From: Bacillota bacterium
Lineage (GTDB): Bacteria; Bacillota; Clostridia; Tissierellales; Sedimentibacteraceae
Direction of reading: 5' to 3'
Length of the DNA stretch: 64,000 nucleotides
Assembly (NCBI GenBank): GCA_023453025.1
Contig: JAEXUD010000013.1
Span: 1-64,000, forward strand
Shown: in pieces, positions 24,620-32,659 of the stretch
Numbering within the stretch: the first letter of the stretch is position 1
How the letters are laid out: the number at the start of each line of letters is the position of its first letter
Notes under the pieces: model-generated
Told to the model about the DNA's origin: nothing
The model's database searches: none
Seen by the model: only the letters and a program-made list of their open reading frames with translations
Program-made: the position numbers and the translations under genes

Positions 24620-26431
24620 ATGAAAAACGAACAAGAGCTTCAAAGTCCTAATACACCACTTGCATATTTTCTTCCCGTCATATTTATTATTGCAATAATC
24701 CCTCTCATCACATATGGAAAAATAATAGAGCTCTCACCGGAAGAAGCTGATTTCTGGAAGGGTGGGGCAATCCAGGTTGATTTTTTCAGCTACTATAAAT
24801 CAACATGCTTTATAATAGCAGCATGTGCGTCTTTGTTATCATATGCACATATATTTCTGAAGCAAAGACTTCCATTTCAAAATGACAAAAGATACATTGT
24901 GCCAATGACTGTATATGTATTATTTGTAATCCTGTCAACTGTTTTTTCACCATACAGAAACGTGGCGCTGCTGGGTTTTATGGATATATTTCAGGGAATG
25001 TCGGTTCTTTTGAGCTACATATTAGTTACATTTATTGTAATGAATTTATTAAACTCCGAAAGAGATATAAAAATAATAATTAATTCCGTAATTTTTCTTA
25101 CGGCAGCTGTAGGGATACTAGGGCTCAGTCAATATTTCGGACATGATTTGCTGCAGACAGATATCGGAAGGAAATTAATAACTCCTGAAATACTGGAGGA
25201 TGCGAATTTAAAGTTTACCTTTGGAAAATACACAATTTATGCAACTATGTACAATACAAACTTTGTAGGAAGCTTTAGCGCCTTGGTTCTGCCGATTACA
25301 GTTTTTTTATTTTTAGGTGCTGAGGATAAGAAAAAAGAAATAATACATTTAATAATCACAATACTTGCATACACCACCTGGATAGGCTGCAATTCAAGAG
25401 CGGGATACCTGAGAATCATCACCGCTGTTATTGCAGCGATAATATTTTTCAATAAATTAATTAAAGGGAAATATAAGAAAATAATTCTGCTTATTATTGT
25501 TTATTTAATTATCTCAATAATATTCAACCTTGTATCAGGCGGCAGAGTTCTGGGTCAGTTTACCAGACTGAGCCCGTTAACCGAAGCAGAAAAACTAAAA
25601 AAAGTACAAGAAGAACAAAAGGTGCGATTTGAAGAAATATCAGTAAAAGACAATACCTTTACAATCAAAACAACCACAGAAGAATTAACCGGCATATTTG
25701 AAAATAACGAATTAAAATTTATAGATAACAACAATCAATTGCATACAACAATTGATGAAAGCAATAAAATTACTTTTACAGATAAAAAATATTCGGAGTA
25801 TAATATTGAAAAAGCTGAAAATTTTCCGTTTATTAAATTATCAGTCTACAAAAGACCATTGAATCTATATATAACAGAGGATAATACAATAAAGGTCATT
25901 TCAATGAATTATAAATTGACAGAACCGGTTGCCGCACCCCGCATAAGGCTGTTTGACGGCAAGGAGACCTTTGCATCAAACAGAGGATATATATGGTCAA
26001 GAACAATACCCATGCTTAAAGATACAATCATTATAGGATACGGACCTGATAATTACTGCCTGATGTTTCCCCAGGAAGATTATGTGGGAAGGTTCAATAC
26101 AGGTGTGGGTATGACAAATATAGTTGTTGACAAGCCTCACAACATGTATATGCAGACAGCAGTTAACACAGGCGTAATATCATTGATATCACTTATTATT
26201 ATATGGACAGTATACTTGCTGGATTGTATAAAATTATTTAACAAAAGAGAAATAAACAGTTTTTCAGAATATATGGGTGCCGCCGTTTTCCTTAGTATAA
26301 CTGCATATCTTGCGGCAGGAATGTTCAATGACAGCATAATATCAGTCGCACCATTGTTTTGGGTAATACTGGGACTTGGTATAAGTATAAATAAAATGAT
26401 TAAAATTGACAATTTCCATAATCAATGCTAG
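24620..26431 (+). CDS. O-antigen ligase/polymerase family membrane protein
   Basis: The 603-residue polytopic membrane protein has about ten to twelve hydrophobic segments. A large extracytoplasmic loop (~300-480) leads to the motif GYGPDNYCLMFP and KPHNMYMQTAVNTGV, the glycine-rich loop plus His-Asn feature of Wzy/WaaL/PglL-type enzymes that transfer lipid-linked glycans. It has its own promoter and stands between the Tad and type IV pilus clusters. Members of this superfamily (PglL/PilO/TfpW) glycosylate pilins, so a pilin-modifying role is possible. Cell-wall polymer ligation is the other reasonable reading; no other glycan genes are near. Confidence 0.75.
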   Translation: MKNEQELQSPNTPLAYFLPVIFIIAIIPLITYGKIIELSPEEADFWKGGAIQVDFFSYYKSTCFIIAACASLLSYAHIFLKQRLPFQNDKRYIVPMTVYVLFVILSTVFSPYRNVALLGFMDIFQGMSVLLSYILVTFIVMNLLNSERDIKIIINSVIFLTAAVGILGLSQYFGHDLLQTDIGRKLITPEILEDANLKFTFGKYTIYATMYNTNFVGSFSALVLPITVFLFLGAEDKKKEIIHLIITILAYTTWIGCNSRAGYLRIITAVIAAIIFFNKLIKGKYKKIILLIIVYLIISIIFNLVSGGRVLGQFTRLSPLTEAEKLKKVQEEQKVRFEEISVKDNTFTIKTTTEELTGIFENNELKFIDNNNQLHTTIDESNKITFTDKKYSEYNIEKAENFPFIKLSVYKRPLNLYITEDNTIKVISMNYKLTEPVAAPRIRLFDGKETFASNRGYIWSRTIPMLKDTIIIGYGPDNYCLMFPQEDYVGRFNTGVGMTNIVVDKPHNMYMQTAVNTGVISLISLIIIWTVYLLDCIKLFNKREINSFSEYMGAAVFLSITAYLAAGMFNDSIISVAPLFWVILGLGISINKMIKIDNFHNQC

Positions 26432-26437
26432 AATAAG

Positions 26438-26459
26438 CTTGTCATTGGGCAATGACAAG
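26438..26459 (+). other. Hairpin before the kal-like gene
   Basis: CTTGTCATT gggc AATGACAAG, a perfect 9-bp stem, 24 bases before the next start. It has no T-run. Confidence 0.55.
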
Positions 26460-26482
26460 AGAGCAAAAATTTGGAGGTTAAA

Positions 26483-26869
26483 ATGAAATCAATAATCAGA
26501 ATCAGAATGAGCGCACATGAAGCTCACTATGGCGGAAATTTAGTTGACGGAGCAAGAATGCTGGGACTTTTCGGAGATGTGGCAACAGAACTGTTAATCA
26601 GAAATGACGGAGATGAAGGATTGTTCGTGGCATATGACAACGTAGAATTTTTAGCACCTGTTTATGCAGGAGATTATATTGAGGCTGAGGGAGAAATTGT
26701 TTCAGTAGGTAATACTTCAAGAAAAATGAAATTTGAAGCAAGAAAGGTTATAGTTCCAAGAAAGGATATTAATGATTCAGCTTGTGATTTCCTGGATGAA
26801 CCAATAGTGGTTTGCAGGGCCAGCGGAACATGTGTTGTAACAAAAGACAAGCAAAGAATTAAAAAATAA
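26483..26869 (+). CDS. kal: 3-aminobutyryl-CoA ammonia-lyase
   Basis: About 128 residues, hotdog fold. The sequence SAHEAHYGGNLVDGARML, FGDVATELLIRNDGDEGLF and YDNVEFLAPVYAGDYIEA closely follows the Kal enzymes of lysine-fermenting anaerobes, which release ammonia from 3-aminobutyryl-CoA to give crotonyl-CoA. In known fermenters kal sits with kamA, kamDE, kdd and kce; none is present here, so this copy is an orphan or the rest lies elsewhere. Start 26483 chosen for GGAGG 6 bases upstream. A strong terminator follows. Confidence 0.85.
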   Translation: MKSIIRIRMSAHEAHYGGNLVDGARMLGLFGDVATELLIRNDGDEGLFVAYDNVEFLAPVYAGDYIEAEGEIVSVGNTSRKMKFEARKVIVPRKDINDSACDFLDEPIVVCRASGTCVVTKDKQRIKK

Positions 26870-26894
26870 ATAGTGACATACTCATACTAAACAT

Positions 26895-26921
26895 GAAGCA
26901 GAAAATATCTGCTTCTTTTTT
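26895..26921 (+). terminator. Terminator after kal
   Basis: GAAGCAGA aaata TCTGCTTC TTTTTT. Confidence 0.9.
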
Positions 26922-27106
26922 GTGTAATTAAAATATAATTGAAATAAAATTATAATGAAATGTAAAAAAAATATGTATGTAATATTTTTAGAATATAATT
27001 ACAGTAAAATTATTATTCATAGAATATTTTTTTTATAAAAATTTTTGGTGTTTTCCGTATAACGTTGAAAATCAAGAGATTTTTTAAGCTTCACATGAAT
27101 AAATAA

Positions 27107-27135
27107 TTGACAAATATCAATAACTAAAATATAAT
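27107..27135 (+). promoter_or_regulatory. Promoter of the type IV pilus operon
   Basis: A perfect consensus: TTGACA (27107-27112), 17 bases, TATAAT (27130-27135). The upstream DNA (26922-27106) is very AT-rich with no gene and could act as an UP-type or curved region. The leader to pilB is about 65 bases and shows no riboswitch. Confidence 0.8.
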
Positions 27136-27206
27136 AATTTTGAACAATATTCATAAAAATTCGACAAAAAATATTGTCAGTGTTATTTTTCAGCAAAGGA
27201 GAAAAC

Positions 27207-28895
27207 ATGAACAGATCAAATAAAATAGCAAGGCTCGGAGATATTCTTCTGCAAAAAAAGGAAATAACACAGGAACAGTTGCTGGAAGCTCTTAAAGCCC
27301 AGAGCGGAAGCGGTAAAAAGCTTGGTGAACTACTGATAGAAAAAGGGTTTGTAACTGAAACAACTGTTATGCGTACACTGTCTGAACAACTAGGTTTAGA
27401 TATAGTAAATTTAGATAATTATCATATTAATATAGAAGCAACAAAGCTAATATCAGAAAAGCTTGCAAAGAGAACTAATTCCATTCCGTTAAAATTAATA
27501 AACGACAAAATTATTGTAGCAATGAGCGAACCACTGAATATTTTCGATATAGAAGATATTGAAATGGAATCAGGCAAAAAAGCTGAAATAGTTTTAGCTA
27601 CCAAGAGTCAAATCAACAATGCAATAGAAAAATACATGGGCAGAAGAAGCGCTGAAAAGGCAGTAGAAGACTTTAACAAAGAGAATCTTTTTTATGATGA
27701 TTTCGATGCCATAGATGAAGAAAAAGACTTAAATGTAAGCAACTCACCTGTAGTGAGACTTATAAATTCTCTCATAAGACAAGCACTGAAAATGGGAGCG
27801 AGTGATATACATATTGAGCCGCTTGAAAACAGAGTAAGAGTAAGAGTAAGGGTGGACGGAGATTTGCAGGAAATATTAACACCGTCAAAGCATACCCAAT
27901 CCGCCATAGTTACAAGAGTAAAAATTATGGGCGGAATGAACATAGCAGAAAAAAGAATTCCTCAGGATGGCAGAATTGAATTAAAGGTAGACGATTCGGT
28001 TGTGGACCTTCGTATCTCCGTACTGCCCACAGTGTACGGAGAAAAAATAGTTATGCGTCTGCTGGACAGGGGAAACTTCTTAAAATCAAAAAAAGAGTTA
28101 GGGTTTACGCCTGTCAACATGGAGCTTTTTGATACCATATTGAGTGCTCCCAACGGAGTAATCTTGGTAACAGGGCCTACGGGAAGCGGAAAAACCACCA
28201 CGCTTTATGCAGCACTAAATGAATTGAATAAGATGGACAGAAACATAATTACCGTTGAAGATCCGGTAGAATATAAAATAGAAGGCATAAATCAGGTGCA
28301 GGTTAATACAAAGGCAGGTCTGTTGTTTTCAACAGGATTAAGATCAATATTAAGACAAGATCCGGACATAATAATGGTTGGAGAAATCCGAGATGAAGAA
28401 ACTGCCGAAATAGCAGTAAGAGCTGCCATAACAGGACACCTTGTTATATCAACCCTGCATACAAACGATGCACCGTCAACCATAATGAGATTGCAGGACA
28501 TGGGAATCAAACCATTCCTGTTGGCAGCATCTGTCAGAGGAATAGTTGCACAAAGACTTGTAAAAAGAATTTGTGCTAATTGTGAAACAGAGTACGAAGC
28601 AAGCGATGTTGAAAAAAGATTGCTGGAAATAGACGGAGATGTAAAGCTGCATAAGGGAAAGGGGTGCCCTAAATGCTACAATACAGGCTACAGCGGCAGA
28701 ATAGCAATACATGAAATTTTGAAAATAGACAAGGCTGTGAGAGATGCAGTACAAAGCGGCAAAAGTGTTGATGAAATAACAAGAGAAGCAGAAAAGGGCG
28801 GAATGAAAACACTGAAAGACAATTGCAGGGAATTAGTGCTGGCGGGAGTAACCACGGTAGAAGAATACTCACAAGTAATATACAAATTAGACTGA
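27207..28895 (+). CDS. pilB: Type IV pilus extension ATPase PilB
   Basis: The 562-residue hexameric ATPase drives pilus polymerisation. The N-terminal ~150 residues form an MshEN/GspE-N domain (RLGDILLQKKEITQEQLLEALK), a fold known in other members to bind c-di-GMP. The C-terminal domain has Walker A GPTGSGKTTTLYAAL (~322-336), DPDIIMVGEIRDEETAE, and TGHLVISTLHTNDAP. Two zinc-binding pairs (CANC ~455, CPKC ~486) are typical of PilB/GspE. Start at 27207 fixed by AAAGGAG; a longer frame begins before the SD. pilT follows immediately. Confidence 0.95.
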   Translation: MNRSNKIARLGDILLQKKEITQEQLLEALKAQSGSGKKLGELLIEKGFVTETTVMRTLSEQLGLDIVNLDNYHINIEATKLISEKLAKRTNSIPLKLINDKIIVAMSEPLNIFDIEDIEMESGKKAEIVLATKSQINNAIEKYMGRRSAEKAVEDFNKENLFYDDFDAIDEEKDLNVSNSPVVRLINSLIRQALKMGASDIHIEPLENRVRVRVRVDGDLQEILTPSKHTQSAIVTRVKIMGGMNIAEKRIPQDGRIELKVDDSVVDLRISVLPTVYGEKIVMRLLDRGNFLKSKKELGFTPVNMELFDTILSAPNGVILVTGPTGSGKTTTLYAALNELNKMDRNIITVEDPVEYKIEGINQVQVNTKAGLLFSTGLRSILRQDPDIIMVGEIRDEETAEIAVRAAITGHLVISTLHTNDAPSTIMRLQDMGIKPFLLAASVRGIVAQRLVKRICANCETEYEASDVEKRLLEIDGDVKLHKGKGCPKCYNTGYSGRIAIHEILKIDKAVRDAVQSGKSVDEITREAEKGGMKTLKDNCRELVLAGVTTVEEYSQVIYKLD

Positions 28896-28906
28896 TGGGG
28901 GTAGTA

Positions 28907-29956
28907 ATGAATATTAATGAAATGCTGTGCAAGCTGATAGATATGAAGGGTTCCGATTTACACATATCTGTCGGGTGTGCGCCGATTTACAGAGTTAACG
29001 GTGTTCTTATAAACATAGGAAGCGAAAAATTATCTCCGGATGATACGGAAGAGCTGGTCAAACAGGTAACCAATGATGAGCACCTTAAAGAAATAAACGA
29101 GATAGGCGATTTTGACATGTCCTATGCGATTCAAAATTTAGGACGCTTCAGAATAAATATATTTAAACAAAGAGGAAGCTATTCTATAGCAGTCCGTGCA
29201 GTACAAATGGAAATTCCCACATTAAAAGAAATCAACATGCCTGAAATCTTGTATGATTTCACACAAAGGCAAAGAGGTCTGGTATTGGTAACAGGACCGA
29301 CAGGCAGCGGTAAATCAACCACATTAGCTTCTATGATAAATATTATCAACAACGAAAGAAAATGCCACATCATAACGTTAGAAGACCCGATAGAATATTT
29401 ACACAAGCATAATAAAAGTATAGTTAATCAAAGAGAATTCAGAAGTGATTTTAAATCCTTTACAACCGGACTTCGTTCCTGCCTGAGACAGGACCCGGAT
29501 GTAATACTCCTGGGTGAAATGAGAGATTTAGATACCATGGAAATAGCTCTTACAGCAGCAGAAACAGGACACCTGGTTTTTTCCACACTGCATACCACCG
29601 GTGCTGCGAAAACAATCGACCGTATAATAGACGTATTTCCGCCTCACCAACAGCAGCAGGTTGTTGTACAGCTTGCAAATGTTTTAGAAGGAGTAATATC
29701 GCAGCAATTGGTGCTTGACATAGAAGAAAGAGGACGTATGGCGGCAGTAGAAATAATGGTTTCAACTCCCGCCATAAGAAACCTTATAAGAGAAAAGAAA
29801 ACTCATCAAATTCAGAATCAGATACAAACAGGCTCCAAGTTTGGCATGCAGACAATGGATTCAAGTCTGCTTAAAATGTACAATGAAAAGAAAATATCAA
29901 GACAGACACTGCTGAAATCAGCAGTAGACCTGGAATATGTAATGAAACAAATTTAG
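28907..29956 (+). CDS. pilT: Type IV pilus retraction ATPase PilT
   Basis: 349 residues. PilT depolymerises the pilus and powers twitching. Seen: MKGSDLHISVGCAPIYRVNG, Walker A GPTGSGKSTTLASM (~129-142), DPDVILLGEMRDLDTMEIAL (the PilT GEMRD form of the Walker B region), and TGHLVFSTLHTTGAAKTIDRIIDVFPPHQQQQ. Like other PilTs it lacks the zinc motif. ATG 28907 has GGGGG upstream; an alternative ATG at 28895 overlaps the pilB stop. Confidence 0.95.
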   Translation: MNINEMLCKLIDMKGSDLHISVGCAPIYRVNGVLINIGSEKLSPDDTEELVKQVTNDEHLKEINEIGDFDMSYAIQNLGRFRINIFKQRGSYSIAVRAVQMEIPTLKEINMPEILYDFTQRQRGLVLVTGPTGSGKSTTLASMINIINNERKCHIITLEDPIEYLHKHNKSIVNQREFRSDFKSFTTGLRSCLRQDPDVILLGEMRDLDTMEIALTAAETGHLVFSTLHTTGAAKTIDRIIDVFPPHQQQQVVVQLANVLEGVISQQLVLDIEERGRMAAVEIMVSTPAIRNLIREKKTHQIQNQIQTGSKFGMQTMDSSLLKMYNEKKISRQTLLKSAVDLEYVMKQI

Positions 29957-30008
29957 GGGACATTCCTCGTATCCTCAGAGACTCACCCTATAAAAGAGGT
30001 GTGTCCCC
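29953..30008 (+). repeat. REP-like element between pilT and pilC
   Basis: TAGGGGACATTCCTC at the left is complemented by GAGGTGTGTCCCC at the right, forming a hairpin that starts at the pilT stop codon. The AGGGAC-type arm recurs at 31828, 41386 and 41843. Confidence 0.65.
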
Positions 30009-30032
30009 ATACCTATGAAAAGGAAGGTAGCT

Positions 30033-31235
30033 ATGGCAGTATATAAATGCAGTGTAGTAGATTATGCAGGCAAAAAACATAAAATAAAACGGAGTGCAGA
30101 ATCCAGGTCAGAAGTAACAGACTATTTAAAACAAAATAACTACGTAATAATAGACATCAAGCAGTCAGAAGGCTCCGTAAATTTAAGCGAATCAAATAAA
30201 AGAATCAAATCCAAGGATCTGGCGGTTTTCTGCAAGCAGCTGTATGCCATGCTGAAGGCAGGTGTGACCATAGTAAACAGCCTTGAAATACTCAGGCAGC
30301 AGACAGAAAACAAAAAACTTGCAAAAATAATCGGTCAGATGTATGAGGATTTGCAAAAAGGAAATACATTTTCTGAAGCACTGTCACATCATAAGGGTGC
30401 GTTTCCCACAATTTTTATAAGCATGGTTGAGGCAGGAGAGCTTAGCGGTAATATAGACATTATTATGGACAGGCTGTCCACTCACTTTGAAAAAGAATAC
30501 AAAATAGAAAACAAAGTGAAAGGAGCCATGACATACCCTATGATACTGGCAATAGTGTGTATTGCTGTAGTAATATTTCTTCTGACGACAATCATGCCGA
30601 CCTTCGTAGATATGTACTCAAGCTCAGGAGTAGAGCTTCCTAAGATAACTCAGGTGATGATTGCAGTAAGTGAAGCCCTGAAAAATTATTGGTACATAAT
30701 TGCTCTGGCTGTAATTGCAATAATATTTGTGGCATCAGCAATCGGCAAAAATGAAAATGTCAAGCTAAAGGAAGATTATTACAAGCTGCAAATACCGGTA
30801 GTTAAAAACCTGATACTCAAGGTAGCGACCTCAAGATTTACCAGGACGCTGTCAACCCTCATGGGCAGCGGTGTACCGCTGTTGCAGGCACTTGAAACAG
30901 TATCGGGAGTAACAGGCAATACATATATAGGAAATAAAGTTTTAGAAGCAAGAGAAGACGTAAGAAGAGGTCTTGCACTGTCACAGCCCCTGAAGCAGCA
31001 GGGAGTATTTCCGCCCATGGTTCACTCCATGATAAAAATCGGCGAGGACTCAGGTTCCATCGAGGAAATTTTGGACAAGACCGCAGATTTCTATGACGAA
31101 GAAGTAGACACAGCAGTAACAAGACTTACAACCATGCTGGAGCCTATAATGATAGTATTTATGGCAATAATAATCGGCTTCATAGTAATAGCAATGGTAA
31201 CCCCGATGTTCGACATGGTAAAAACAGTGCAGTAA
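30033..31235 (+). CDS. pilC: Type IV pilus platform protein PilC
   Basis: 400 residues, with two tandem T2SS-F domains. The first contains LAVFCKQLYAMLKAGVTIVNSLEIL and ISMVEAGELSGNIDIIMDRL; the second contains SRFTRTLSTLMGSGVPLLQALETV and HSMIKIGEDSGSIEEIL. Membrane helices lie near ~170-195, ~220-240 and ~375-395. PilC is the inner-membrane base on which PilB and PilT work. Start 30033 is preferred because AAGGAAGG lies just upstream, inside the longer frame from 30015. Confidence 0.94.
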   Translation: MAVYKCSVVDYAGKKHKIKRSAESRSEVTDYLKQNNYVIIDIKQSEGSVNLSESNKRIKSKDLAVFCKQLYAMLKAGVTIVNSLEILRQQTENKKLAKIIGQMYEDLQKGNTFSEALSHHKGAFPTIFISMVEAGELSGNIDIIMDRLSTHFEKEYKIENKVKGAMTYPMILAIVCIAVVIFLLTTIMPTFVDMYSSSGVELPKITQVMIAVSEALKNYWYIIALAVIAIIFVASAIGKNENVKLKEDYYKLQIPVVKNLILKVATSRFTRTLSTLMGSGVPLLQALETVSGVTGNTYIGNKVLEAREDVRRGLALSQPLKQQGVFPPMVHSMIKIGEDSGSIEEILDKTADFYDEEVDTAVTRLTTMLEPIMIVFMAIIIGFIVIAMVTPMFDMVKTVQ

Positions 31236-31246
31236 ACGTATTTAAA

Positions 31247-31312
31247 CTTTCAATAACAGCGTTTGCAATATTAATACAAGTTAAATGTTAATGAACACAA
31301 TGTTATTGAAAG
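31247..31312. other. 12-bp inverted repeat in the pilA leader
   Basis: CTTTCAATAACA (31247-31258) and TGTTATTGAAAG (31301-31312) are perfect complements spaced by 42 bases. Role unknown; possibly an mRNA-stabilising stem or a regulator site between pilC and pilA. Confidence 0.65.
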
Positions 31313-31327
31313 ATTAAAATAAAAAAT

Positions 31328-31360
31328 AAGAAGAGAAGAAGAGAAGAAGAGAAGAGGAGA
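31328..31360 (+). repeat. Purine-only tandem repeat containing the pilA ribosome site
   Basis: AAGAAGAG-type units (GAAGAGAA in three and a half turns) run without a pyrimidine and end in GAGGAGA, the ribosome-binding site, nine bases before the pilA ATG. Such a tract can slip during replication. Confidence 0.7.
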
Positions 31361-31369
31361 AAAGACATT

Positions 31370-31768
31370 ATGTTTAGATTAATCAACAAATTAAAAAACA
31401 GAAAAGGCTTCACATTGATTGAATTGATTGTTGTATTGGCAGTATTGGCTATAATCATGGCGATTGCAGTGCCGAGGTTCTTGGGAGTGCAAGAAACAGC
31501 AAAGAAAGATGCTGATAAAGGTACAGCAGCATCAATTGCTAAAGCAGCAGAATTGTACGTAATATCAGAAAATAAGTCATTGCCAACTTCAGTAGATTTA
31601 TCTGATTTAGCAGCAAGTGGGAAATATTTAGACAGTGATACAAAATTTCAATATTACGGCAATACATCTGGAGGAGCATTGGCAGATGTTACTATATCAG
31701 TTGATGCAGAAGGTAGAGCTAAAGTTGTTGGTAAAGATGGCGGAACTAATGTAACATTATATGATTAA
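31370..31768 (+). CDS. pilA: Major type IV pilin PilA
   Basis: The 132-residue prepilin has leader MFRLINKLKNRKG followed by FTLIELIVVLAVLAIIMAIAVPRF, the classic type IV N-terminus (Phe1, Glu5). The mature pilin is ~119 residues, with a short C-terminal globular domain and no cysteines. It is preceded by its own long leader with an inverted repeat and a purine tract and followed by a gap, so its level may be set apart from the assembly genes. It is the only pilin of this form in the cluster and so the likely main subunit. Confidence 0.93.
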   Translation: MFRLINKLKNRKGFTLIELIVVLAVLAIIMAIAVPRFLGVQETAKKDADKGTAASIAKAAELYVISENKSLPTSVDLSDLAASGKYLDSDTKFQYYGNTSGGALADVTISVDAEGRAKVVGKDGGTNVTLYD

Positions 31769-31879
31769 GAAGGATACTACTTGTCATGCTGATGTAACAT
31801 GTAGAGAAATTTAACTTGTAGTGTGACATTTCAGGGACGGTTCTTTTTATTATAATTCAATTTAACACAGGAAATAATA

Positions 31880-32614
31880 ATGACATTAATTTTTTTAATC
31901 TACGGTCTATACATAGGCTCATTCCTGAATGTATGCATTTTTCGCATACCTTCAGGAATTTCAATAGCATATCCGCCATCCTCCTGCGGGAGCTGCGGAC
32001 ACCGGCTTAATTTCATAGATATGCTGCCTGTTATAAATTATGTAATTAATTCAGGCAAATGTAGGTACTGCGGTTCACCGTATTCTATCCAGTATCCTTT
32101 GATAGAATTATTGAACGGGCTGCTGTATGCCTTGGTGTATCTGAAATTTGGCTTAACCTTAAACTCTGTATTATATTGCTTAATCATTAGCCTGCTTATA
32201 ACAATCAGCATCATAGATTATAAGCACAAAATCATACCTGACAGCCTGAACATTGCCGGGGCAATAATAGGAATTATTTATATTTTTATAAACAAAACAA
32301 TACTTAGCAGTTTTGCAGGCTCTTTAACAGGACTGGGACTGTTTTTGCTGATAGCACTTTTAACAAATGCCATGGGCGGAGGAGACATAAAGCTTATGGC
32401 TGTAATGGGACTGATATTTGGCTTGAAAGGAGTGTTGTTTATAACTTTGTATTCCTTTGTGCTTGGAGCCATCATATCGGTAATTTTAATAATACGGAAA
32501 ATTAAAAGCAGAAAAGACGAAATACCCTTTGGACCATTCATATCTTTATCTGCTTTAATATATATATTCTTTGGGACAGAAATAATCAACTGGTATTTTA
32601 ATTTATTTATATAA
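31880..32614 (+). CDS. pilD: Type IV prepilin peptidase/methylase PilD
   Basis: 244 residues. The bifunctional membrane enzyme cuts prepilins and N-methylates the new Phe. The cytoplasmic domain with two CxxC pairs (CGSCGH ~36-41; CRYCGS ~60-65) is present, as are catalytic aspartates in SIIDYKHKIIPD and GGGDIKLM. It thus differs from the smaller Tad peptidase at 15067, and the two are probably specific for their own filaments. The upstream gap contains a GGGACGGTTCTTTTTA element. Confidence 0.94.
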   Translation: MTLIFLIYGLYIGSFLNVCIFRIPSGISIAYPPSSCGSCGHRLNFIDMLPVINYVINSGKCRYCGSPYSIQYPLIELLNGLLYALVYLKFGLTLNSVLYCLIISLLITISIIDYKHKIIPDSLNIAGAIIGIIYIFINKTILSSFAGSLTGLGLFLLIALLTNAMGGGDIKLMAVMGLIFGLKGVLFITLYSFVLGAIISVILIIRKIKSRKDEIPFGPFISLSALIYIFFGTEIINWYFNLFI

Positions 32615-32659
32615 ACTAGAACTGATGTATCACAAAATACAAACTGGAAGGTAAAAGAC

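Noticed and set aside
27136..27206. A riboswitch in the pilB leader, as known for some clostridial pilus genes
   Set aside because: The leader is only about 65 bases, and none of the GEMM-I or GEMM-II conserved pieces is present.
31328..31360. CRISPR-like array
   Set aside because: The units are 8-base purine repeats without spacers; no CRISPR repeat or cas gene occurs anywhere in the window.
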